NCBI GenBank assembly: GCA_934273635.1
Contig: CAKQSV010000016.1
Location: 1 to 28,885 of the forward strand
Length of the DNA: 28,885 bases
Source of the DNA: an uncultured Alphaproteobacteria bacterium
GTDB lineage: Bacteria; Pseudomonadota; Alphaproteobacteria; RF32; CAG-239
Direction of reading: 5' to 3'
In this document: positions 22,197-28,885 of the stretch, piece after piece
Layout: each line of letters opens with the position of its first letter
How positions within the stretch are numbered: position 1 is the first letter of the stretch
Notes under the pieces: generated by a model
What the model was told of the DNA's origin: nothing
Database searches by the model: none
The model's input: the letters and a program-made list of their open reading frames with translations, nothing else
Position numbers and translations under genes: made by a program

Positions 22197-22224
22197 TTTG
22201 TGATAAACATTTAATGAGGAAAAA

Positions 22225-23517
22225 ATGGAAGCTTTACAGTTGTCGTTATTTGACGATGAGCAAAATAATCGGGTTGAGCTTGAGGAACTTTTTCAGGCTT
22301 ATTACGATTGCCGCAAAAATAAGCGGCGCACTATTAATGCTTTGTCTTTTGAAGTGGATTTTGAAAATAATCTGATTCAACTTTGGCGCGATATTAATCA
22401 TCATACCTATAATCCGGGGCGGTCAATCGCTTTTATTGTGACCAAGCCGGTGTTGCGCGAGGTGTTTGCCGCCGATTTTCGCGACCGCGTGGTGCACCAT
22501 TTGTTGATTAATAAATTTAATCACATTTTTGAACAGAAATTTATTAATGACAGTTACAGCTGCCGCGAGGGTAAAGGCACTCTTTATGGCGTGAAACAGG
22601 TGGCGAAGTTTATGCGCGAGTGCTCGAACAACTACACGCGGGACTGCTATGTTTTGAAAATGGATATAAAATCTTTTTTTATGAGCATTGATAAAAAAAT
22701 TCTGTTTCAAAAAGTGCGGGAGTTGGTGGTTGAAAATTATGACGGCGGTGATAAAGAGTTGATGATTGAGTTGATACACAAGGTGATTTTTAACAATCCG
22801 GAGAAAAACTGTCATATTAAGGGCAAACGTTCAGACTGGAGAGGGTTGCCGAAGTCTAAAAGTTTGTTCACGTCGCCGCCGTTTAAGGGATTGCCTATCG
22901 GTAATTTGACATCGCAGATTTTTGCCAACTATTATATGAGCGCGTTTGATGATTATGTGACCAAAGATTTGAGGGTTAAATATTACGGGCGCTATGTGGA
23001 CGACTTTGTTATCGTGCATCCCGACAAACAATTTTTGATTGATATTCAGCCTAAGCTCAGGGCTTTTATGCAAGAAAAGTTGGGGCTGACGTTGCATCCG
23101 AAAAAGGTTTATTTGCAGCACTACACCAAAGGGGTAAAGTTTATCGGCGCGGTGGTCAAGCCTTATCGAGAATATATCGCCAATCGCACCAAAGGGAATT
23201 TGTATGAGAAAATTGACAAGTTTAATCAAGATATTAAGGCGGACTACAAAGCCGCGGGGCGGCAGCTTGACGATGTGGTCTCGAGCATAAACTCGTATTT
23301 GGGGTTTATGGTGCATTATAAGACTTTTAATATCCGTAAAAAAATGTTGGAGAAAAAGTGGTCGCCGTTGTGGAATAAGTATATTAAAGTTTCGCCCGAT
23401 GCCGACAAGTTGGAGATAAGGCGCAAATATAAAACCAACGTGCGGCAGATTGCTAAACTGCGGGCTCAGAGAAATCGTCGGTTAAAGGAGGTGTATAAGA
23501 TAACGGCGGCAAATTAA
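22225..23517 (+). CDS. DGR reverse transcriptase
   Basis: 430 residues, start at 22225 with GAGG 5 nt upstream. RT motifs: motif A 'LKMDIKSFF' with D147, motif B/4 'LPIGNLTSQIFANYYM' (~223-238) and catalytic 'YVDD' (257-260). The SQ in motif 4, in place of the SP of group II intron and retroviral enzymes, is diagnostic of DGR RTs, as is the lack of maturase or RNase H domains. A basic C-terminus ('RRKYKTNVRQIAKLRAQRNRR' region) fits RNA binding. With Avd it would copy the template RNAs into adenine-mutated cDNA. It is the last gene of the cassette. Confidence 0.95.
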   Translation: MEALQLSLFDDEQNNRVELEELFQAYYDCRKNKRRTINALSFEVDFENNLIQLWRDINHHTYNPGRSIAFIVTKPVLREVFAADFRDRVVHHLLINKFNHIFEQKFINDSYSCREGKGTLYGVKQVAKFMRECSNNYTRDCYVLKMDIKSFFMSIDKKILFQKVRELVVENYDGGDKELMIELIHKVIFNNPEKNCHIKGKRSDWRGLPKSKSLFTSPPFKGLPIGNLTSQIFANYYMSAFDDYVTKDLRVKYYGRYVDDFVIVHPDKQFLIDIQPKLRAFMQEKLGLTLHPKKVYLQHYTKGVKFIGAVVKPYREYIANRTKGNLYEKIDKFNQDIKADYKAAGRQLDDVVSSINSYLGFMVHYKTFNIRKKMLEKKWSPLWNKYIKVSPDADKLEIRRKYKTNVRQIAKLRAQRNRRLKEVYKITAAN

Positions 23518-23571
23518 CACTTATTTTAGAATAGTATGTTATGTTGCGAGGATAATCAGGAAAAGACGGAT

Positions 23572-24294
23572 ATGACAGAAACATCGCGACTGACATGGAA
23601 CAGCTTAAAACAAAATGTTTGCGACTATATTGGACAGCAATATAGGGTGCTGCTTGGTTTTACGCTTGTGAATATGCTGTTTTTGGCGGTGATGTTTTTG
23701 GGCGGTGGCGTTGTCGGCACTTTGTGGTTTTTGGGGTGGATGGCGGCTTATTATCTGTTTAATTTTATTTTCTTTCGTTATTTTTTCGCCCGCAAGCCTT
23801 ATTTGTTGACCGAGAAGTTTTTTGACACGTTGGTGCCGGCGTCTAAAATTTTGTTCACGTTAATGTTGTTGTTGACGTTGTTGGCTTATTTGCCTTATCT
23901 GCCGTTGTTGTTTGTGGGGATGTCGGAGAATTTGAAAAATTTGATAACGGCGTTTATCGGCGACTTTATGGGCGAGTCGAATATCTATAATGTTTTAATC
24001 AGTTTGGTTTTGTTGTTGTGCTCGCCTTTTATTTTGTATCGACCGATTATGGCGTGGATTGCCGCGGTTATCGGACGCAGCGGGCTGATTAAGCCGGTGT
24101 TGCGGCGGACAGAAGGTTATTACCGCTTGTTTTTGTTGGTGGGTGCGGTTTTTTATTTTTTTGCAATCGGCGTGCAACTGCTTGATACCGGTTTGCGTTT
24201 GCACGGGTATTTGTTTTGGCTGACTATGGCGCCGCTCACGGTTTTGCTCAATGTGGTGTTGGCTAAAACCTATGAAATGTTATTTTTGGATTAG
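23572..24294 (+). CDS. Hypothetical polytopic membrane protein
   Basis: 240 residues from the ATG at 23572 (CAGGAAAAG upstream); an earlier in-frame ATG at 23536 lacks a ribosome site. About six hydrophobic segments spread along the chain (~28-48, ~52-75, ~94-118, ~135-160, ~180-200, ~208-232), all poor in charge, suggesting an integral membrane protein similar in character to DUF-type 'glycerophosphoryl/YciC-like' inner-membrane proteins; the family is not recognised with confidence. It lies 54 nt after the RT; a link to the DGR is possible only by position. Its end overlaps ligA by 15 bp (convergent). Confidence 0.7.
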   Translation: MTETSRLTWNSLKQNVCDYIGQQYRVLLGFTLVNMLFLAVMFLGGGVVGTLWFLGWMAAYYLFNFIFFRYFFARKPYLLTEKFFDTLVPASKILFTLMLLLTLLAYLPYLPLLFVGMSENLKNLITAFIGDFMGESNIYNVLISLVLLLCSPFILYRPIMAWIAAVIGRSGLIKPVLRRTEGYYRLFLLVGAVFYFFAIGVQLLDTGLRLHGYLFWLTMAPLTVLLNVVLAKTYEMLFLD

Positions 24295-26358
24295 TTGCAA
24301 AAACTCATCTTCACTTAAAATCTTAATGCCAAGCTCCCGCGCTTTGGTGGCTTTGCTGCCGGCGTCAGCGCCTATAACCACATAGTCAGTGTGCGAAGAC
24401 ACAGAGCCTGCGACCTTGGCGCCGAGACTCTGTGCCTTGGCTTTGGCCTCGGAGCGGGTCATTTGTGTCAGGGTGCCGGTGAAAACCACGGTTTTTCCCG
24501 AAAATTCGGAGTCTTGACGGATGATGTCGTTAAAATCTTCAACCACAACGGCTTGGAGGAGTTTTTGAATAATTGTCAGGTTATGCTCTTCTTGGAAAAA
24601 CTCAACAATATCTTTGGCCATGGCGCCGCCAATGCCATCAATCGCCACCAATTTGGCAGTCTCTTTATTTTGCATATCGGTCATAAAATTTTGAAAACTG
24701 CCGTAGTTTTGCGCCAATAGCCGCGAGGTTGCCGCGCCAACCTGCCGGATGCCCAAGGCATAAATAAAACGATTGAGGCTGATGCGACGTTTGTTGTTGA
24801 TGGCGGTAAATAACTTTTCAACCGATTTTTTGCCCCAACCCTCGCGCGACTCCAAGTGTAGAGCCGAATTTTGTTGGTGCGAGAATAAATCGCCGTCATC
24901 GTTGCGCTCTTGCAGAGTGAAAATTTCATCAGGGGTACGCAGAATCTGCTCTTGATAAAAATCTTCAATGATTTTATCGCCCAAGCCCTCAATATCAAAG
25001 GCGTCTTTAGAGACAAAGTGTTTGAGGCGCTCCATGGCCTGCGCCGGACAGCTCAGACCTCCGGTGCAACGGCGGACGGCTTCGTCTTCTTCGCGGATGG
25101 CGTGTGCGCCGCAACAGGGGCAAGTGTGCGGAAACTCAAACTCACGACTGTCGGCGTGGCGTTTGTCGATGATGACTTCAACAACTTGCGGAATCACGTC
25201 TCCGGCACGTTGAATAATCACCGAATCGCCAATGCGGATGTCTTTGCGTTTGATTTCGTCTTCGTTATGCAAGGTGGCGTGAGAGACAACGACTCCGCCC
25301 ACGGTAATAGGCTCAAGGTCGGCAACCGGTGTCAGAGCGCCGGTGCGACCAACCTGAATCCGAATATTATTAATGGTGGTAACAGCCTGTTCGGCCGGAA
25401 ATTTGTGCGCAACCGCCCAACGCGGGGTGCGGGTCAAAAAGCCTAAGCGTTCTTGCAATGCAATGTTGTTGACCTTATAGACGATACCGTCAATATCATA
25501 CGGCAGAGAGGCGCGAATCTCCATAAGGTGTTGAAAATTATCATCAATATCTTGCAGAGAGTGGCATAATTTGTTGAGCGGATTGACCGGAAAGCCCCAG
25601 TCTTTGAGATGCTTAAAAAATTCGTCTTGCGTTTGCCAACGTTTTTCAGAAACCTCGCCCCAGGTATAAGCCCAAATGCTTAGCCGTCGTTCGGCGGTGA
25701 TGTTGGCGTCAAGTTGCCGCAAAGAACCGGCGGCGGCGTTGCGCGGATTAGCAAAGGTTTTTTTGCCTTCAGCCTCATAGCGTTGGTTGAGGTTGAAAAA
25801 GTCTTCTTTGGCCATATAAACTTCGCCGCGGACTTCTAAAATCTCTGGGGCGTTATGCAGTTGTTGCGGCAGTTGGCGAATCGTTTTGAGGTTGGCGGTA
25901 ATGTCTTCGCCAATCACGCCGTCGCCACGGGTCGCGCCCGAAACCAGCTTGCCGTTTTCATAGCGCGCGGAAAAAGACAGGCCGTCAATTTTTGGTTCAG
26001 CCATAAAAACAATATTTTCAGCGGTGTTTAAAAAGCGTTTCACGCTCATAACAAAGTCATCAACTTCGCCAATGGAAAAAACATCTGCCAAAGACAGCAT
26101 GGGGAAGCGGTGTGTGATTTTGCCAAATCCGCTTTGCAAGGGAGCGCCGATTTTTTTGGAAGGGCTATCAGGCAAAATCAGTTCGGGAAAACGTTCTTCA
26201 ATCTGCTGATTGCGTAGTTTTAACGAGTCGTATTCGGCATCGGTCAGGTAAGGCGCGTCTTTTTGATAATAAGCAATGTCCGATTTGGCCATTTCGACCG
26301 CAATGTGTTTGAGTTCGGCAAGCGCCTCTTCAGGGGTGAGCTGATTGATGTCTTTCAT
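24280..26358 (-). CDS. ligA: NAD-dependent DNA ligase
   Basis: 692 residues, full length. Nucleotidyl-acceptor Lys is K123 in 'AEPKIDGLSF'; OB fold region contains 'VGRTGALTPVADLEPI'; the zinc finger is CPCC...C...C (~405-430, 'CPCCGAHA' to 'RRCTGGLSCPAQ'); helix-hairpin-helix repeats and a C-terminal BRCT ('GKTVVFTGTLTQMTRSEAK') complete the layout. It seals nicks in replication and repair using NAD+. GAGGATAATC precedes the ATG. Confidence 0.97.
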   Translation of the reverse strand: MKDINQLTPEEALAELKHIAVEMAKSDIAYYQKDAPYLTDAEYDSLKLRNQQIEERFPELILPDSPSKKIGAPLQSGFGKITHRFPMLSLADVFSIGEVDDFVMSVKRFLNTAENIVFMAEPKIDGLSFSARYENGKLVSGATRGDGVIGEDITANLKTIRQLPQQLHNAPEILEVRGEVYMAKEDFFNLNQRYEAEGKKTFANPRNAAAGSLRQLDANITAERRLSIWAYTWGEVSEKRWQTQDEFFKHLKDWGFPVNPLNKLCHSLQDIDDNFQHLMEIRASLPYDIDGIVYKVNNIALQERLGFLTRTPRWAVAHKFPAEQAVTTINNIRIQVGRTGALTPVADLEPITVGGVVVSHATLHNEDEIKRKDIRIGDSVIIQRAGDVIPQVVEVIIDKRHADSREFEFPHTCPCCGAHAIREEDEAVRRCTGGLSCPAQAMERLKHFVSKDAFDIEGLGDKIIEDFYQEQILRTPDEIFTLQERNDDGDLFSHQQNSALHLESREGWGKKSVEKLFTAINNKRRISLNRFIYALGIRQVGAATSRLLAQNYGSFQNFMTDMQNKETAKLVAIDGIGGAMAKDIVEFFQEEHNLTIIQKLLQAVVVEDFNDIIRQDSEFSGKTVVFTGTLTQMTRSEAKAKAQSLGAKVAGSVSSHTDYVVIGADAGSKATKARELGIKILSEDEFLQLIQK

Positions 26359-26421
26359 GATTATCCTCGTTGTTGTTTGGATTCAATATAGAGTCGGCGG
26401 TTTTAATTTTCCAGAACAATG

Positions 26422-26450
26422 TTGCTCTTATGGACAAAATATGTTATTTT
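26422..26450 (+). promoter_or_regulatory. Promoter of the HExxH protein gene
   Basis: TTGCTC (26422-26427), 17-nt spacer, TATTTT (26445-26450), giving a leader of about 14 nt before the GTG start at 26471. Moderate match. Confidence 0.45.
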
Positions 26451-26470
26451 AGAAGAAAAAACGGAGCGGC

Positions 26471-27817
26471 GTGGTGCGAGTTTATAAAATTAAGGACAGT
26501 TATTTGGTATTAAAGGGGCAGGCGGTGTTGCCTCAGGAGCGTGAGCGCGTCAAAAATTTGACCATTAAAGGATATGAAGCGGTGAACGGCGCGACTTTTG
26601 ATTCTTTTGACGCCGAAAAATCGTTTTTGCTCGGGGCGGAGTTGCCTCGTAATGAATATGACCTGTGTCCGCAAGATTTTAGAAATGAGCTGAGTCATAA
26701 TAAAGAGCAAGAAGCAATCAAAAAACGCTATCCTAAAGCGGTTTTGGTTTATGCCGATTTTATGGTGCCTGATGAAGATATACATCAGGGGATTAAAAAT
26801 ATCGGTACGCGAATCGAAAATTGCTGTGAAGTTTATCATATAAAATATAACGACTCGAAAAAAACATATTTTTTAGCCGATGAAAGCGGCAAGCCTTGTT
26901 CATGTTCGGGGACTCGGGCTGAAAGTGATAAACATGGGGTGCGGATGTTTTTGGAAATGTTCGCTTTTGAGCGCGCGGATTATTTGCGACTCCGTCAGCT
27001 GTATGTCAAAATCAGAGCGAATCCGAATTTTGTTTCAAGTTTGACGGATAAGGACAAATCGCTGTTATATATGGGAATATGGGTTAAAAATCGTATTAAA
27101 AAGGCGCAAAAGCAAAAAACTTATACTTTTAGGCACGAGTTGGTGCATATTCGGAACCGTTATATTGATAATCAGTTTGATATTGCGCCGAATCGTGGCA
27201 AATTATCACTCGAGAACCGCTATCGACTCGCTCAATATGATGAAAAAGCCGCGCATTTGGCGGAGAACCTGTTGGCTATTAAAAAATATTTGAAAGGCGG
27301 AAAAAGTGATGATTTTTCCATGTTTCCGGATAAAAGCGCGTGGTTGGTGCGGGTTTTGAAGTCTGTGCCGGCTGCTCAGCGGCGTTTTTTGTGTAATAAT
27401 AACAAGATGTTAGTGTCCGGCACTTTTGCTAATTGGGATAGAAATTATGCTGATGGTTATGACAAGCAATTGGGCAATGTGGTGAAAAGTTGGGCGAAAA
27501 AATCACCTTTGTCATATATCGGAAGTGATGAGTCGGAGTATTTAAAACGGCGTACGGGGTATTTGACATTGGCGAAAGTTGACGCGTTTACCGGAGAGGA
27601 AAAAACAATAGATTTTTCAAAATATATTACTCAAGATATTGTTATCACAAGAGAAATTGATGATGGAATTTTGCAATCGGCGCGAGATGAGCTTAAAAAT
27701 CGCCAAAATAAAATGAATCAATCCGGTATAACCCGCTCTATGGTGGTACAGGTGCAACAGATGCACCAGATGTATAATTTGGGCGGTTGGCAAAAGCTTG
27801 GTCGCGGTGGTCGTTAG
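26471..27817 (+). CDS. Uncharacterised protein with HExxH zincin motif
   Basis: 448 residues, start GTG at 26471 after ACGGAGCGGC. The central motif is 'FRHELVHIRNR' (H222-E223-x2-H226), the zinc-binding helix of zincin metallopeptidases; 'YDEKAAHLAENLL' (~256-268), about 32-40 residues on, could supply the third ligand, as in gluzincins. An N-terminal third is Lys/Glu-rich without a signal peptide, so it is predicted cytoplasmic or exported by another route. The last ~30 residues are Gln/Met-rich. No known family is recognised. Monocistronic, ending at a shared terminator with infC. Confidence 0.7.
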   Translation: MVRVYKIKDSYLVLKGQAVLPQERERVKNLTIKGYEAVNGATFDSFDAEKSFLLGAELPRNEYDLCPQDFRNELSHNKEQEAIKKRYPKAVLVYADFMVPDEDIHQGIKNIGTRIENCCEVYHIKYNDSKKTYFLADESGKPCSCSGTRAESDKHGVRMFLEMFAFERADYLRLRQLYVKIRANPNFVSSLTDKDKSLLYMGIWVKNRIKKAQKQKTYTFRHELVHIRNRYIDNQFDIAPNRGKLSLENRYRLAQYDEKAAHLAENLLAIKKYLKGGKSDDFSMFPDKSAWLVRVLKSVPAAQRRFLCNNNKMLVSGTFANWDRNYADGYDKQLGNVVKSWAKKSPLSYIGSDESEYLKRRTGYLTLAKVDAFTGEEKTIDFSKYITQDIVITREIDDGILQSARDELKNRQNKMNQSGITRSMVVQVQQMHQMYNLGGWQKLGRGGR

Positions 27818-27843
27818 GAGTCGGCTCGGGTTTTGGGCACAAA

Positions 27844-27869
27844 AAAACGGCAGAAGAATCCGCCGTTTT
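27844..27869. terminator. Bidirectional terminator between HExxH gene and infC
   Basis: AAAACGGC (27844-27851) and GCCGTTTT (27862-27869) form a stem with a 10-nt loop; A7 on the left (U7 for infC transcripts) and TTTT on the right. It ends infC without rpmI/rplT. Confidence 0.75.
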
Positions 27870-27888
27870 GTTGTTATGGCATTGTTTT

Positions 27889-28425
27889 TTAAGCCGGACT
27901 AACCACCATCATCATCTGGCGACCTTCCATTTTAGGCTCAGAATCGACTTTAATCAGGCTTTCCAAATCGTCCAAAATGTTATTAAGTACTTTCAAGCCC
28001 ATATCGCCGGCCGCCTCGCGACCCTTAAAGCGCATTGTGAACTTGACTTTATTGCCCTGAGACAAAAACTTTTTGGCCTGTTTGATTTTGACCTCATAGT
28101 CGTGGGTGTCAATCATCGGGCGCAGCTTAAGCTCTTTAACTTCAACAACTTTTTGATTTTTCTTGGCTTCGTTTTTGCGTTTCTGAACTTCGTACTTATA
28201 CTTACCATAGTCAAGAATTTTGCAAACCGGCGGAACAGCCTGCGGCGAAATTTCAATTAAGTCCAACTCTGCTTCGGCAGCTAAATTCAAAGCCTCTTTG
28301 ATAGACACGACACCGCGGTTTTCGCCGTTTTCATCAATCAAGCGGACTTCTTTTACTCTGATGTTTTCATTAATGCGTGGTCCGTCGTCATCGCGTACTG
28401 GCGCATTGGTATTCTCTCTTGCTAT
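27889..28425 (-). CDS. infC: Translation initiation factor IF-3 with AUA start codon
   Basis: 178 residues when started at ATA (28425-28423), 5 nt after AGGAGG. No ATG, GTG or TTG lies in frame between the ribosome site and 28341, and the peptide from the ATA (ARENTNAPVRDDDG..INENIRVKEVRLIDENG) is the conserved IF-3 N-terminus, so 28341 (TTG) is an internal codon. N-domain, Lys-rich linker ('KRKNEAKKNQK') and C-domain ('TMRFKGREA') are complete. IF-3 discriminates against non-AUG/GUG/UUG starts; E. coli infC uses AUU for the same autoregulation. rpmI and rplT, the usual neighbours, do not follow. Confidence 0.92.
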   Translation of the reverse strand: MARENTNAPVRDDDGPRINENIRVKEVRLIDENGENRGVVSIKEALNLAAEAELDLIEISPQAVPPVCKILDYGKYKYEVQKRKNEAKKNQKVVEVKELKLRPMIDTHDYEVKIKQAKKFLSQGNKVKFTMRFKGREAAGDMGLKVLNNILDDLESLIKVDSEPKMEGRQMMMVVSPA

Positions 28426-28727
28426 GGTAGCCTCCTATAAAAGTTTAAGTATCATTACTTATATATCATATAATATATGGAAATTGAATCGCAAGCAAAA
28501 AATGGGCAAAAACGAATCAAAACAAAGCTTGTGACGAATCATTTTGTACCGGTTTGTGCCGCGAATCACCTGTTTATTTCCTCATAAAGAGGGAGTCTAG
28601 CCCGTTTTTGTTAATATTTTATTATTATGAAGAGGTCGTGATAAAAAAGTTTTCAAGTTAAAATTAAGTTTTATCAAACAATTAAGAAAAATCTGTAAAT
28701 TTTTCAAAAAAAATCTGAAAAAATGTG
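28426..28727. other. Non-coding AT-rich region upstream of infC
   Basis: About 300 nt without a supported gene. Next to infC on the minus strand lies AGGAGG and, further up, a weak TTGCGA / 16 nt / TATATG pair that could be the infC promoter. The part at 28640-28725 is very A/T-rich with A-tracts, like an UP element for the promoter at 28728. Confidence 0.5.
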
Positions 28728-28756
28728 TTGACATGGATGAAGTAATGTCCTATAAA
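28728..28756 (+). promoter_or_regulatory. Near-consensus strong promoter facing right
   Basis: TTGACA (28728-28733), exactly 17-nt spacer, TATAAA (28751-28756), preceded by A-tracts. Such a match with an UP-like region is typical of stable RNA (rRNA/tRNA) operons; the RNA it drives lies right of the window. Confidence 0.75.
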
Positions 28757-28885
28757 CCGTCTTGTCGCGAGGGACGGCAATGAGCTGAAAAGCTTAGTGA
28801 GTTGGACGGAGCGGCGGTTATAGAAGAGAGTGAATACGGAAAAGAAAAAGGATACGCAGACGGTGAGCTTTTAGCTCGGAAAAAA
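28757..28885 (+). other. Untranslated leader downstream of the strong promoter
   Basis: No open frame of use (the first ATG is followed at once by a stop two codons on). Several small hairpins: CCGTC/GACGG at 28757-28776, a GAGCT/AGCTT pair near 28782-28797 and GAGCT/AGCTC near 28863-28876. Consistent with the spacer of an rRNA operon, but no rRNA sequence is reached. Confidence 0.4.

Larger units (their letters stand above)
20325..23517 (+). other. Diversity-generating retroelement with six template repeats
   Basis: Order: promoter, Avd, six [structured leader + 110-nt template repeat] modules, reverse transcriptase. In known DGRs the RT copies a template repeat (TR) with errors at adenines and the cDNA replaces a variable repeat (VR) at the 3' end of a target gene. 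A single TR is usual; six distinct ones next to one RT is unusual. The templates encode the C-terminal ~37 residues of a DUF1566/lectin-like domain. No matching VR lies in the window, so targets would be acted on in trans. Confidence 0.88.

Noticed and set aside
20844..22375. Several short plus-strand frames (20844-21092, 21590-21820, 21817-22110, 22079-22375) as small proteins
   Set aside because: They arise because the templates are written in codons. Starts differ, frames run into unrelated sequence after the 110-nt repeat, and TR2/TR3 have no such frame. They are DGR templates, not genes.
28590..28620. Terminator-like GGG...CCC followed by T5
   Set aside because: The stem is only 3 bp and no upstream plus-strand gene needs it.

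Overview
The window is chromosomal DNA from a moderately AT-rich alphaproteobacterium, probably one of the uncultured gut-type lineages. The evidence is the gene order yebC-ruvC-ruvA-ruvB-ybgC-tolQ-tolR-tolA, an Rsm22-type methyltransferase, a GCTA-type -10 element, and Cys-rich surface proteins ending in DUF1566/FGE-like (C-type-lectin-like) domains. The taxonomic placement is inference; no rRNA gene is visible.

Layout. 1-3382: two co-directional Cys-rich exported proteins with DUF1566-like C-termini; the first runs off the left edge. 3394-7225: a conserved unknown protein (-), an unknown helical protein followed by a double ArsR-type regulator, a 54-residue zinc ribbon (-), Rsm22, and a membrane-anchored unknown. 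7287-8608: an AAA_14/DUF4143 ATPase (-) whose promoter is bracketed by twin palindromes. 8769-12794: an MprF-like flippase-type membrane protein facing a (-) operon prmA-pepP-thiol-disulfide-like protein. 12892-20283: a lipoprotein, then yebC, ruvC, an unknown gene, ruvAB, ybgC and tolQRA (DNA repair/recombination and the Tol envelope machine); tolB and pal do not follow. 23572-28425: a polytopic membrane protein, ligA (-), an HExxH protein, and infC (-) with an AUA start. 28426-28885 is non-coding and contains a near-consensus promoter pointing out of the window.

The most remarkable region is 20325-23517, a diversity-generating retroelement (DGR). It has an accessory protein (Avd), a DGR-type reverse transcriptase (SQ in motif 4, YVDD active site), and between them not one but six template repeats. 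Each is exactly 110 nt and ungapped, encodes a DUF1566/lectin-like C-terminus, and ends in the same 22-nt tract. Each is preceded by its own structured RNA leader. The seven-base-pair stem of that leader is re-paired with different sequence in different copies (compensatory changes). The array therefore looks like six separate template-RNA modules served by one Avd/RT pair. No variable repeat with the shared 3' tract occurs in the window, so the targets lie elsewhere in the genome. The two Cys-rich proteins at the left end carry the same domain type and are probably relatives of the targets.
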